Numbered from the stretch's first letter, positions 24,474-32,532 are shown. The stretch is 33,623 bases of DNA from Spirochaetota bacterium (GCA_018816345.1 JAHIWG010000106.1:1-33623); one strand, 5' to 3'. Numbers and translations: made by a program. The notes: generated from the sequence alone by a model not told the origin.

Positions 24474-25451
24474 CTACCTCTTCCTCAGCCGCGGATTCGA
24501 TATCTCGTCGATCGCGAAGTTGATGAGCACGAACGACGTGCCGACCAGCGCTATGCATATGCCCGGGGGCAGGAACCACCACCAGGCGCCCGATAGCAGG
24601 GCGCCGTTGGCCTGGGCCCAGAACAGGATCGTCCCCCAGCTGACCACGGTCACGTTGCCGAGCCCTATGAATTCCAGCGTGGCCTCGCCGAGTATGGCCG
24701 CCATGCTCGTCGCGAAGAACTCGGCCATCGCTATCGATATCATGTTGGGCAGTATCTCGCGGAAGACCACGAAGGAGGTGCGCTCGCCCAGGGACTTGGA
24801 TACGCGCACGAAGTCCCGGTTCTTCAGGGTCAGGACCTGGGAGCGCAGGAGCCTCGTCGGGTACGGCCATCCCGTCAGGCCCAGGATTAGGACTATGGGC
24901 AGCACGCCCTTCATCGTTATGTACGCCGCTATCACTATCATCAAAGGCAGGCCCGGGATGACGAGCATGACGTTGGTGAAGAACCCTATGACGTCGTCCA
25001 CGACGCCGCCTAGGTAGCCGGAGAGCAGGGCCAGCGTCAGCGACAGTATCGTCACGAAGAGCCCGGTCGCCAGGCCTATGCCCAGCGATATGCGCGTTCC
25101 CCAGACGAGCTGGCTGAACAGGTCGTTGCCGGCGTGGTTCGTCCCGAGGGGATGCGCCGCGCTAGGGCGCGAGCGGAGCGGGAAGTAGTCTATCGTCTTC
25201 GTATAGTCCTTGGTCAGCGTGGATCGGTAGGTCAGCACGTCCCGCGCGTCGCTCGGGTAGTCCTCGGCGACCAGCTCCTCGTCGAGCGACGGCTCCCCTA
25301 TCGCCGTTATCGTCTCCAGCCTGTCTATCTTGGGCGGGTACGGCGCGATGACCGGCGCGAACAGCGCGACCAGCACGAAGAAGCCGAGTATGCACAGCCC
25401 CGCGAGGGATTTCCTGTTGGATACGAGAGTCTTGAAGAAGTCCTTTATCAT
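24474..25451 (-). CDS. Peptide-class ABC importer permease, OppC/DppC type
   Basis: This 325-residue permease has one N-terminal membrane segment. A periplasmic loop follows and ends in the motif HPLGTNHAGNDLFSQ, which marks OppC-type proteins. The binding-protein-dependent transport domain comes next with about five segments. Its ATPase-contact EAA loop reads EATLEFIGLG. The ATG at 25451 overlaps the OppB-like stop (ATGA). The periplasmic loop is longer than usual (about 60 residues: YPPKIDRLETITAIG...), a common variable feature of this subunit. Confidence 0.93.
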   Translation of the reverse strand: MIKDFFKTLVSNRKSLAGLCILGFFVLVALFAPVIAPYPPKIDRLETITAIGEPSLDEELVAEDYPSDARDVLTYRSTLTKDYTKTIDYFPLRSRPSAAHPLGTNHAGNDLFSQLVWGTRISLGIGLATGLFVTILSLTLALLSGYLGGVVDDVIGFFTNVMLVIPGLPLMIVIAAYITMKGVLPIVLILGLTGWPYPTRLLRSQVLTLKNRDFVRVSKSLGERTSFVVFREILPNMISIAMAEFFATSMAAILGEATLEFIGLGNVTVVSWGTILFWAQANGALLSGAWWWFLPPGICIALVGTSFVLINFAIDEISNPRLRKR

Positions 25452-26428
25452 TTGGCGCCGTCCCTGACCCGCGGGTCCAGCAGCATGACTGCTATGTCGG
25501 CGACGAAGTTGGCTATGAGCACGGCGACGGCTATGAAGAGGAAGATCGCCTGCATCAGGGGATAATCCTTGGCGTTGACGGCCTGGTAGAGCATGTAGCC
25601 TATCCCGGGGTACGCGAACACCATCTCGGTGACGAGGCCGCCCCCTATCACGAAGCCCAGGGACATGGCGAAGCCGGTGACCGAGGGCAGGATGGCGTTC
25701 TTGGCGGCGTACATCGACTTGATGCGCTGGAGGGGCAGGCCCTTGGCCAGCGCGACCGTTATGTAGTCCTCGGCGAGCACGTTGATCATGTTGTTGCGCA
25801 TCGTGAGTATCCAGGCGCCGAGGGAGCTGACGCATATAGTCAGCGCGGGCAGCGTCCCGTGGCGCAGCACCGACAGCCACCAGGCGGCCGTGCCGCGATC
25901 GACGCCGACGGTATAGGCTCCGCCTATGGGGAAGAGCCTCCCCTTGAAGGCGAAGAAATAGATGAACACGAGACCGAGCCAGAAATACGGGAAGCTCCTG
26001 ACGAACGAGAAGAAGCCCACCGTCATGGACGCCAGCCTCGTCTCCCTCTTCCAGGCGGCCGCGATGCCTATCGCCGAGCCGAGCGTGAAGCTGATGACGG
26101 TGCAAATCCCCATCAGCCCTATCGACCACGGCAGCGCTACCCTCATGACCTCCGCTACGGGCATGGGGAAACGCGAGAACGAGGTGCCCAGGTCGCCCTT
26201 GAGCGTGTTGCGCAGGTAATGGCCGTACTGGACGATAGTGGGCTCGTCGGTATCGAGGCCGAAGGCGGCGCGTATGGTATCGAGCTGCTCCGGCTGGAGG
26301 TTGTCCATCTTGTCCAGCAGCGCCCGCGCGGGATCGCCAGGCATCAGCCTCGGCAGGAAGAAGTTGAGCGATACCGATACGAACAGGGTAAAGGCGAGGA
26401 GCCCCAGTTTCTTCAGGAAGTATTTCAA
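25448..26428 (-). CDS. Peptide-class ABC importer permease, OppB/DppB type
   Basis: This 326-residue permease has an N-terminal membrane segment, then MPGDPARAL, which is typical of OppB-type proteins. A transport domain of about five segments follows, with the EAA-type loop EMVFAYPGIGYML. The start is TTG (26426-26428), with GGAGA about 10 nt upstream and no better start nearby. The weak start and the GC-rich hairpin in the 70-bp gap before it would both lower permease output relative to the binding protein. Confidence 0.93.
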   Translation of the reverse strand: MKYFLKKLGLLAFTLFVSVSLNFFLPRLMPGDPARALLDKMDNLQPEQLDTIRAAFGLDTDEPTIVQYGHYLRNTLKGDLGTSFSRFPMPVAEVMRVALPWSIGLMGICTVISFTLGSAIGIAAAWKRETRLASMTVGFFSFVRSFPYFWLGLVFIYFFAFKGRLFPIGGAYTVGVDRGTAAWWLSVLRHGTLPALTICVSSLGAWILTMRNNMINVLAEDYITVALAKGLPLQRIKSMYAAKNAILPSVTGFAMSLGFVIGGGLVTEMVFAYPGIGYMLYQAVNAKDYPLMQAIFLFIAVAVLIANFVADIAVMLLDPRVRDGAK

Positions 26429-26445
26429 GTCGGTCGGTCTCCACG

Positions 26446-26473
26446 CCGCCCCTCCCCGAGGGGGGGGGGGCGG
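26446..26473 (-). other. Intercistronic hairpin with an 11-nt homopolymeric G/C tract
   Basis: On the plus strand, the C-rich arm 26446-26457 pairs with 26462-26473 within a run of 11 G (26460-26470). In the minus-strand transcript the stem has 7 and 4 GC pairs around one A-C mismatch. It sits just after the binding-protein gene and before the TTG-started permease. It probably stabilises the binding-protein mRNA or attenuates the downstream genes. The tract length may vary by slippage. Confidence 0.6.
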
Positions 26474-26498
26474 CCAAGGGTCGAATGTCCTTTAGCGA

Positions 26499-28139
26499 CT
26501 AGCGCTTCTGGAGGCGGAGGAGGATCGGGGTCTTCTGCATGCCGTTGACGATGGGCCATGCGTACGGATCCGCGGGGCTGGGGAACCCGGTGAAATTCCG
26601 GGTGCTGTAGATGAACCAGGTCGGGTTGAAGAACAGGGGCACGCAGGGCGTATCCTTCATGAACTGCTCCACGACGGTCGCCATGTACTGCTTCTGCCTG
26701 GCAGGGTTAGGCTCGGAGCGGTACGCGTCCAGGGCCTTGTCCACGGTCTCGCTCTTGTAGCGCATGTTGCTGAAGGTCAGCGCCTTCTCGCCCAGGGGGG
26801 CGAAGCGGCTGGAGTGCAGCCAGCGGGTGAACTGCGTATGCGGGGTCGACCCGACGGAGATGAAGCTGATCGCGAGGTCCCAGTCGCCCTTCTCGAGCGC
26901 GTACTGGTAGGGATCGGGCCACGCGGCCTGGGTGATGGTCGCCTCGACGCCTATCTCCTTGAGCTGGCCCGCGACGGTCTCGGCGGCTCCGACCCAATCG
27001 GTCCAGCCGGTGGGCACGTAGAGCTTGAACGACAGGGCCTGGCCGGCCTTCTCGTAGACGCCCTTGGAGTTGAGCCTGTAGCCCTGGGCCTCGAGGGCCT
27101 TCTTGGCCTTGGAGACGTCCCGCTTGATGTCGTACTTGGCCGTGGCGCCCCTGGCTATGTCGGAGAACGTCGACTTGACGGCGCTCATCGCGGCGGGAGC
27201 CGGGCTCGGGGACATCTTGCGGGTGATATCGCGCTGCGATATGGCCCCGGCGATAGCCTTGCGGACGGCGACGTTATCGAACGGAGCCCTGAGGTTGTTC
27301 ATGTACAGGAACACGAGGTTGCCCTCGGGGAACCAATACTTGTTGTGCTCCGGGTCCGCCTTGACGTAGTCCTCGATGTTGGGGAGGGAATAGCCGGCCC
27401 AGTCGTACTCGCCGGCCAGGAGCTTGAAGCCGACCTGCTCGTTGGTGGTCGATACGTACTGGATGCCGTCGATATACGGGAGCGGCTTGCCGTCCTTGCC
27501 CTTCTGCCAGTAGTAGGGGTTGCGGACGAGCTTGTAGGACTGCTCGTTGAAGGAGCCCGCCTCCAGCATGAAGGGACCGGTGGACACCGGGCTCAGGTTC
27601 CCCGTCCAGGTCAGGGGGTCTACCTTGGACCATACCGGCTTCGGCACCACGACGAGGGCGCCGAACTTCTCCAGCGTCGTGACGTTTACCTCGGCGAACG
27701 TGAAGCTCACGTCCCTGCCGGAGGCGGTGACCGTCTGGAGGCCTTCCGACCAGAGCCCGGACAGGTCGAGCGCCTTATTCTCCTTGCCGAGCAGGGAGGA
27801 ATAGAGGACGTCCTCGACGGTCATGGCGCTGCCGTCGTTGTACTTGACGTCGGAGCGGATCGTGAACGTTATGGTCTTCAGGTCCTTGGACCAGGACCAC
27901 TTCTCGGCGAGCCAGGGGTTGGCGGAGCCGTCGACGAAGTTGAAGTAGATCAACGTCTCGTAGAAGCAGCCGACCGTCGACTCGAGCGAGGCGGGGCTGA
28001 ACGGGTTGAAGTTCTGGACCAGGACGCCCTGCTTGGCGGGGGTCATCCGCAGGATGCCTCCGCGCTTAGGGGTCTGGCCGAAGGTCAGGGCGACGGCCAG
28101 GGCGCAGAGCGCGAAGGCCATGAGAACGCGTTTCTTCAT
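26499..28139 (-). CDS. Periplasmic peptide-class binding protein (SBP_bac_5)
   Basis: This 546-residue protein has a non-lipidated signal peptide (MKKRVLMAFALCALAVALTFG). It then shows the SBP family 5 pattern: GGILRMTPAKQ, FNPFSPASLES, LAEKWSWSKDLKTITFTIR, VKYNDGSAMTVEDV and VSTGPFMLEAGS. The ATG at 28139 follows AGGAGG. It delivers its ligand to the OppBC-like channel. Family 5 proteins bind peptides, nickel, haem or oligosaccharides; here the neighbouring muramidase and amidase-like genes point to muropeptides. No lipobox is present, so it is free in the periplasm. It is 19 nt after the acetyltransferase stop. Confidence 0.94.
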   Translation of the reverse strand: MKKRVLMAFALCALAVALTFGQTPKRGGILRMTPAKQGVLVQNFNPFSPASLESTVGCFYETLIYFNFVDGSANPWLAEKWSWSKDLKTITFTIRSDVKYNDGSAMTVEDVLYSSLLGKENKALDLSGLWSEGLQTVTASGRDVSFTFAEVNVTTLEKFGALVVVPKPVWSKVDPLTWTGNLSPVSTGPFMLEAGSFNEQSYKLVRNPYYWQKGKDGKPLPYIDGIQYVSTTNEQVGFKLLAGEYDWAGYSLPNIEDYVKADPEHNKYWFPEGNLVFLYMNNLRAPFDNVAVRKAIAGAISQRDITRKMSPSPAPAAMSAVKSTFSDIARGATAKYDIKRDVSKAKKALEAQGYRLNSKGVYEKAGQALSFKLYVPTGWTDWVGAAETVAGQLKEIGVEATITQAAWPDPYQYALEKGDWDLAISFISVGSTPHTQFTRWLHSSRFAPLGEKALTFSNMRYKSETVDKALDAYRSEPNPARQKQYMATVVEQFMKDTPCVPLFFNPTWFIYSTRNFTGFPSPADPYAWPIVNGMQKTPILLRLQKR

Positions 28140-28158
28140 ACGATCCTCCTATTCCAAA

Positions 28159-28677
28159 TTATACGTCGAGCAGCTTGTACATCAGGACCTCGTCCACGTA
28201 CCTGCCCTTGAGGAGGAACACTGCCTTCTTCCGGCCTTCCTCCCTGAATCCCATCTTCACGTACAGGGCGTGGGCCCCGTCGTTATCCGCCATGTGGCCG
28301 AGCGCGAGCCTCGTCACGCCTATCCCTCGGGCCCATTCCTCCAGGGCCCCGAAGAGCCTCGTGCCTACGCCCAGGCCGCGGTAGCCGTCGAGTATCGCTA
28401 TGACTATCTCGACGGCGTGCCTAGTGCGCCTAGCCGCGCCTCCCCGGGCCGAAAGGAACCCTACGAGCCTCCCCGAGTCGTCCTCGGCGACTAGTATGGT
28501 CGAATTCGGCGACGAGAGGAAGTCTCCGACGAGCCTTTCTATCTCCTCGACGCTCGTCGACCGCTCTCCGGCCTCGAAGAGCAGGAAATCGCTCTGCGCC
28601 TCGGTCGCCTTCCTCAGCTCGAGGAAGGCCCCGGCCTCGTCCGCCCTTATCGCCCGTACCGTCGGCGATACTCTCAT
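28159..28677 (-). CDS. GNAT family N-acetyltransferase
   Basis: This 172-residue protein has a GNAT fold with the acetyl-CoA motif in IAILDGYRGLGVGTRLFGAL (the R/Q-x-x-G-x-G/A loop is RGLGVG). A later ADNDGAHALYVKMGFREEG segment covers motif B. The substrate is unknown. In this operon an amino sugar, a peptide amine or a muropeptide-derived amine is likely. The start ATG 28677 overlaps the stop of the upstream hydrolase (ATGA) and follows GGGAGG; a longer frame to 28725 would lie within that gene. Confidence 0.92.
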   Translation of the reverse strand: MRVSPTVRAIRADEAGAFLELRKATEAQSDFLLFEAGERSTSVEEIERLVGDFLSSPNSTILVAEDDSGRLVGFLSARGGAARRTRHAVEIVIAILDGYRGLGVGTRLFGALEEWARGIGVTRLALGHMADNDGAHALYVKMGFREEGRKKAVFLLKGRYVDEVLMYKLLDV

Positions 28678-29861
28678 GCGCCGTCCCTCCCTATTCCCGC
28701 TGCCTCGGCCAGCCGCTGCCGCCACACGCCTATTCCGTCCGCGACGCGCGGGTTAACCCGATTAGTAAGGGCGACGATCGCGTCGCCCCTGGCCGTATCG
28801 TAGCGTATGGACGTCCCCGTAAAGCCCGTGTGCGACGCGACGCCGCCGGGCTCGAGTATCCAGCCCAGGCCGCGCGCCGAGCCGCCCTCCGGGGTCTGCC
28901 GCTCGAAGGCCTTGGCCCGGAGCCCCGGCGAGAGAGGCCCGTCAGGTGCCCAGAAATCCAGGTACCGAGCCATATCGGTAACGGTGGAGAACAGCCCCGC
29001 GTGCCCGCTATAGCCGCCGAGCCCGTAATGGCAATTCGAGTCGTGGACCTCGCCGGATATGACGGCCTTCCTCCACGGGAGCCGCTCGACGTCGGAAGCG
29101 GCGATCCTGAAGCTCGAGCCCGGGCCGCCCACGACCGGCCGCCCCTCCGCGTAGGCCAGGGCCATGCCCCGCTCATACTCGTTGCCGAGCTCCGTCGGGG
29201 CGAAAAGGGCGGCGGCGAAGCGGCGCTTCGCGGCCGGGAGGTAGGTCGTGTCGAGCATGCCCAACGGCTTGAATACGAGCCTATCCGCGATCGAGGGCAA
29301 GTCGTCGTCCCAGGCGCGCTCGAGGGCCGCCCCGAGCAGGATGAAGCCCAGGTCGCTATACTCCACGGCGCTCCCGGTCCGGTACGACGGATCCTCGTCC
29401 GCTATGGCGGAAAGGTATGCGGGGAGGCCTCGTAGGAGGATGAAATAAGGACGCCACGCGGGCAGGCCGGAAGTATGCGATAGGAGGCTACGAACGGTGA
29501 CGCCCGCGTTCCAGCGACCGCCCTTTCCCGCCGAGAGCTCGGGCAGGAGGCGGCTCGCCGCGTCGTCGAGGCCCATCCGGCCCGCCTGTATCGTCAGCAG
29601 CGTCGCGGGTAGCGTGCAGACGACCTTCGTCAGCGACGCGACGTCGTAGAGGGTATGCTCGGAAACGCGCGGCGAGGCGGCGGCGGGAGACCCCGCCTCA
29701 GCCCGGGCGTACGTAAGCCGGCCCCGCGCCGCGAACGACAGCTTCGAGCCGCGGCGCAGCGCGACGGCGCCTCCGGGGAATACGCCGCCGCCGATGCCCT
29801 CGTCGAGGCACGCGTTTACGCGAGGGAGGATATCGTCTCTTGAGGCCAGGCTAGGTTCCAT
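28674..29861 (-). CDS. Serine hydrolase, beta-lactamase fold (AmiE-like), first gene of salvage operon
   Basis: This 395-residue hydrolase has SxxK as S76-L-T-K79, the YxN-type triad YSD (in VEYSDLGF), and HTGFTGT near the C-terminus. All three catalytic motifs of the class C beta-lactamase fold are intact, unlike the second copy at 20156. No signal peptide is seen, so it should be cytoplasmic. The ATG at 29861 is preferred because the earlier GTG at 29882 overlaps a TATAAT box. The predicted transcript starts about 3 nt upstream, so translation is probably leaderless. Role inferred: amidase or peptidase acting on imported muropeptides; a D-alanyl carboxypeptidase or esterase is also possible. 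Confidence 0.88.
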   Translation of the reverse strand: MEPSLASRDDILPRVNACLDEGIGGGVFPGGAVALRRGSKLSFAARGRLTYARAEAGSPAAASPRVSEHTLYDVASLTKVVCTLPATLLTIQAGRMGLDDAASRLLPELSAGKGGRWNAGVTVRSLLSHTSGLPAWRPYFILLRGLPAYLSAIADEDPSYRTGSAVEYSDLGFILLGAALERAWDDDLPSIADRLVFKPLGMLDTTYLPAAKRRFAAALFAPTELGNEYERGMALAYAEGRPVVGGPGSSFRIAASDVERLPWRKAVISGEVHDSNCHYGLGGYSGHAGLFSTVTDMARYLDFWAPDGPLSPGLRAKAFERQTPEGGSARGLGWILEPGGVASHTGFTGTSIRYDTARGDAIVALTNRVNPRVADGIGVWRQRLAEAAGIGRDGA

Positions 29862-29870
29862 TTCGGCACG

Positions 29871-29899
29871 ATTATACGACACAATATTTCATCAAGCAA
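29871..29899 (-). promoter_or_regulatory. Promoter of the nine-gene salvage operon
   Basis: Read on the minus strand, TTGCTT (29899-29894) and a perfect TATAAT (29876-29871) are spaced by 17 bp in an AT-rich patch. The start codon is 9 bases after the -10 box. Confidence 0.6.
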
Positions 29900-29913
29900 T
29901 TGTTATTATTAAA

Positions 29914-29954
29914 AGTAATTTTCGAAAACCCTCGTTTTTAACAAAATTATTACT
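29914..29954. promoter_or_regulatory. Nested AT-rich inverted repeat between divergent genes
   Basis: An inner stem AAAAC-CCTC-GTTTT (29925-29938) is flanked by outer arms AGTAATTTT (29914-29922) and AAAATTATTACT (29943-29954), which pair with a 2-base bulge. It lies in an AT-rich patch of about 120 bp that is very unlike the rest of the window, just upstream of the salvage operon promoter and the repeat-protein gene. Confidence 0.4.
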
Positions 29955-30046
29955 CTTTTGATAGTTTTCTTAAGGTGGCCGCGTTACATTAATCATCGTG
30001 CGCTCCGTATGGAGGCATGAAATACACTCGCCATTGTGGGGTGACC

Positions 30047-31327
30047 ATGAAACGCTTCTACGCGACTATCGCGGCGCTATGCGTCGTTTGCGGCTCTAGC
30101 TGGGCGCAGGATTCTAGCACCGATCCGAGCGATGACTACGTCCTGCAGCAGGCGCGGGACAAGTACGCCGCGTCCTCCGCGGCTCAGTCGACCGAGACAG
30201 AACCGACCGCCGCCGAACCCGCCGCTTCGGGGCCGACCGTCGTCGAGATAAGGCCGAGCGCCGGCGACGCCGCGCTTACCACCACGGTGACCGTCGAGGT
30301 GACTCAGTCGCCCTCCGCTCGGGGCGACCGCTCCTCCCGCCGGCGCAGGTACTCTCCCTTCGTCATCAGCTTCACCCCCGGCATAGCCTTTCCCCACGGG
30401 ATCTACGATACCTCCCTCTCTGCCGCCGCTATAGGCGCGGCGACGGGCTCGGTCTTCGGGGTCCAGGGCGCCGGCGTGTTCAATATCGCCGAGGGCGTGC
30501 AGGGACTGCAGGGAGCCGGCGTCTTCAACCTAGCCGGGGCCGAGGTGCGCGGGTTCCAGGGCGCAGGCGTGTTCAACATTGCCGAGTCGGTCCACGGCGT
30601 CCAAGGCTCGGGCGTCTTCAATATCGCAGACAAGATAGACGGCGTACAGATGGCGGGCGTCTTCAATATCGCCGACGAGGTCAACGGGCTCCAGCTGGCC
30701 GGCATCATAAACGTCGCCGACAACGCCCAGGGCGCGATGATAGGCCTCGTCAACGTCGCCGACGAGCTCGACGGCGTCGCGATAGGCCTCGTGAATATTA
30801 TAGGCAACGGCATCCACGACATCGGCTTCGACTACCAGTTCGATTCCGGCGCGGCCTACGCCACCTACCGGTCCGGGACTCCCTTCCTTTACGCCACGTT
30901 CTTCGCGGGACAGCCCTCCGCCGAGCTCCTGAGGACGACGAACGGGCTCAGCTTCGGCGCCGGCCTCGGGCACCGCTTCAAGATACTCTTCGTCACCGCC
31001 GACATAGAGCTCGGGGCCGAGACGCCGGTCGACACGGCCGCCATAACGGATTTCTATAGCGCGCTCAAGGCCCGCGACATGGCGGCGATAGAGGCCATTG
31101 ACCCGTGGAACGTATCGTTCGGCAGCCTGCGGGCGACGTTCGGCTTCGGCAAGCGCAGGGGCTTCGGCCTGTACGCGGGCATCAAGGCGGATTTCGCGCC
31201 GAGCGGCTCCGAGGCTATCCCGGCGAGCATGAGGACGGCCTTCGGGTCTCCCGACCCGTACCAGCTGACGATATTCGGGCGCGGGATAGAGATCTGGCCA
31301 AAGTGGTTCCTAGGCGTCAAGTTCTAG
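30047..31327 (+). CDS. Exported protein with eight GVFNIA-type repeats (LA_2272 surface-repeat-like)
   Basis: This 426-residue protein has a signal peptide (MKRFYATIAALCVVCGSSWAQ) if it starts at 30047. A GGGGTG lies just upstream. ATG 30017 is in frame, but its GGAGG is one base away and the signal would be internal. A Ser/Ala/Pro-rich linker comes next. Eight repeats of 14-16 residues follow (encoded at 30458-30817), with consensus GVQGAGVFNIADEV. The C-terminal ~160 residues look like beta strands of a small barrel and end WPKWFLGVKF, with a terminal Phe usual for outer-membrane barrels. The repeats resemble the LA_2272-type surface repeats of spirochaetes, a family with no known function. 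The role is probably at the cell surface. Confidence 0.8.
   Translation: MKRFYATIAALCVVCGSSWAQDSSTDPSDDYVLQQARDKYAASSAAQSTETEPTAAEPAASGPTVVEIRPSAGDAALTTTVTVEVTQSPSARGDRSSRRRRYSPFVISFTPGIAFPHGIYDTSLSAAAIGAATGSVFGVQGAGVFNIAEGVQGLQGAGVFNLAGAEVRGFQGAGVFNIAESVHGVQGSGVFNIADKIDGVQMAGVFNIADEVNGLQLAGIINVADNAQGAMIGLVNVADELDGVAIGLVNIIGNGIHDIGFDYQFDSGAAYATYRSGTPFLYATFFAGQPSAELLRTTNGLSFGAGLGHRFKILFVTADIELGAETPVDTAAITDFYSALKARDMAAIEAIDPWNVSFGSLRATFGFGKRRGFGLYAGIKADFAPSGSEAIPASMRTAFGSPDPYQLTIFGRGIEIWPKWFLGVKF
30458..30817 (+). repeat. Array of eight coding repeats, 15 residues each
   Basis: The repeat lengths in residues are 15, 16, 15, 15, 15, 15, 14 and 15, 120 in total. Repeats 1-5 share QGAGVFNIA or close variants. 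Repeats 6-8 drift to LAGIINVA, IGLVNVA and IGLVNII. The DNA copies differ at third positions, so the array is old rather than newly duplicated. Confidence 0.85.
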
Positions 31328-31355
31328 ACCGCTCGATTTCATCGCGTCATCGCGT

Positions 31356-31396
31356 TATACTCTGTCCGTAGTCGCCGGCCGCTCGAGCGGCCGGCG
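31356..31396 (+). promoter_or_regulatory. TATACT box and perfect 24-bp palindrome before the FecR gene
   Basis: TATACT (31356-31361) is followed 12 bp later by a perfect palindrome of 24 bp (31373-31396, centre TCGA). The palindrome ends 8 bp before the Shine-Dalgarno AAGGAG of the next gene. As RNA it is a 10-bp GC stem with a TCGA loop. It could end the upstream transcript, attenuate this one or bind a dimeric regulator. No good -35 box is seen. Confidence 0.45.
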
Positions 31397-31416
31397 GCGT
31401 AGCAAGGAGCGCATCG

Positions 31417-32532
31417 ATGAAAAGGCTCGCGATTCTAGCCGTAGCCGGCCTCATGACGTTACAGGCCTTCGCTCAGCGCGTAGCGCCGTTCGGTACTATC
31501 GACTATGCCGAGGGGAGCGCCGTCGTCGTGCGCTCGGGCAAGTCGCTCGGAGAGGCCAACATCGGCGACGAGGTACTCCCGGACGACATGATAAAGACGG
31601 CGAGCGACGGCATCGTCGTGATAGCCCTCGACAAGAGCACCGGCATGCGAGGCACGCTGACCATAAAGCAGAAGTCGGTGGCCTACATCAGGCTCAAGCC
31701 GGACGCTGGCGGCCCCAAGAGCACGATCGACCTGGTGGCCGGGCAGATAGGCTCCAAGCTGGCCAAGCTATCGGGCAGCCCGAGCCTGCAGGTCCAGACC
31801 GACTCGGTGGTGATGGGCGTGCGCGGCACCGAATTCTCCATAGCGAGCTCGGTGAACGGCTCCGTGCTCGTCGTCTGCTCCGAGGGCGCCGTAGCCTGCG
31901 CCGACGGGGGCGACCCCGTCGCCGTACCCGCCGGGAAGGCCCTCGAGAAGAGGGGCGGGGAGCGCATGAGGCTCGTGCCCGTCGCCGTCTCCTCCGCCGA
32001 GGAATTCGAGAAGCGCTGGATTACCGAGGAGATAGAGGTCTTCAGGGCCAACGCCGCCAAGGCGCTGGGCGACTACGAGAAGCGCTACTCGGACCTGCTC
32101 GCGAGGTTCAACGAGGCTTTCGCCCCCCTCCAGAAGAGCGAGGTCCTATCCAAGTGGATACGCGAGGACTCCGCGGGGCAGGTTCCCTACCCTAACGACC
32201 CGACGACCATGAAGGAGAAGAAGGCGCTATCGGGCGACTTCATGGCCACGCGCAAGGTGCTCTTCATATTCGAGCGTATCTATTATAGGATCGCCCAGCT
32301 CGACCAGCTGGTTATGGGCACCGCCCTGGAACGCCAGGAGATCCGTACGGGCTATTCCGCTGGAGACTTCATCCGAAAGGTCCGGGCCGACGCCCCGAGC
32401 CTCGAGAAACGGGTTTTCCTGTTCCGCTACGCGGAGAAGCTCTACGAGCTACGGAACGCGGGCGGGGCGGGCCTCCCGGGCATGGGCTCGGGCGACGATT
32501 TCTTCGGCTCCTCGGACGAATGGGACTTCTAG
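31417..32532 (+). CDS. FecR-domain exported protein
   Basis: This 371-residue protein has a signal peptide (MKRLAILAVAGLMTLQAFAQ) and no lipobox. A FecR domain follows at about residues 25-175: GTIDYAEGSAVVVRSG, DMIKTASDGIVVIALD and VVMGVRGTEFSIA. It shares the VxGVRGTxF core with the FecR lipoprotein at 13150 but has a different C-terminal half, helical and charged (YEKRYSDLLARFNEAF...). The start ATG follows AAGGAG by 8 nt. It lies 89 bp after the repeat protein and may be its partner at the cell envelope. No TonB or sigma gene is adjacent, so a FecIR-type signalling role is not supported. Confidence 0.88.
   Translation: MKRLAILAVAGLMTLQAFAQRVAPFGTIDYAEGSAVVVRSGKSLGEANIGDEVLPDDMIKTASDGIVVIALDKSTGMRGTLTIKQKSVAYIRLKPDAGGPKSTIDLVAGQIGSKLAKLSGSPSLQVQTDSVVMGVRGTEFSIASSVNGSVLVVCSEGAVACADGGDPVAVPAGKALEKRGGERMRLVPVAVSSAEEFEKRWITEEIEVFRANAAKALGDYEKRYSDLLARFNEAFAPLQKSEVLSKWIREDSAGQVPYPNDPTTMKEKKALSGDFMATRKVLFIFERIYYRIAQLDQLVMGTALERQEIRTGYSAGDFIRKVRADAPSLEKRVFLFRYAEKLYELRNAGGAGLPGMGSGDDFFGSSDEWDF

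Noticed and set aside
23533-24870. Open frame of 445 codons on the minus strand overlapping OppC and OppD-type genes
   Set aside because: It is in another frame of two well-supported transporter genes and its sequence is Arg/Gly/Pro-rich shadow composition.
24474-26477. Very long OppC frame reaching back to 26477
   Set aside because: The upstream part is a shadow frame of the OppB gene. The real start at 25451 (MIKDFFKTLVSN) overlaps the OppB stop.
26814-28211. Open frame of 465 codons on the plus strand across the binding-protein gene
   Set aside because: Antisense to a strong family-5 binding protein, rich in Leu/Gly/Glu/Val, with no recognisable motif or Shine-Dalgarno.
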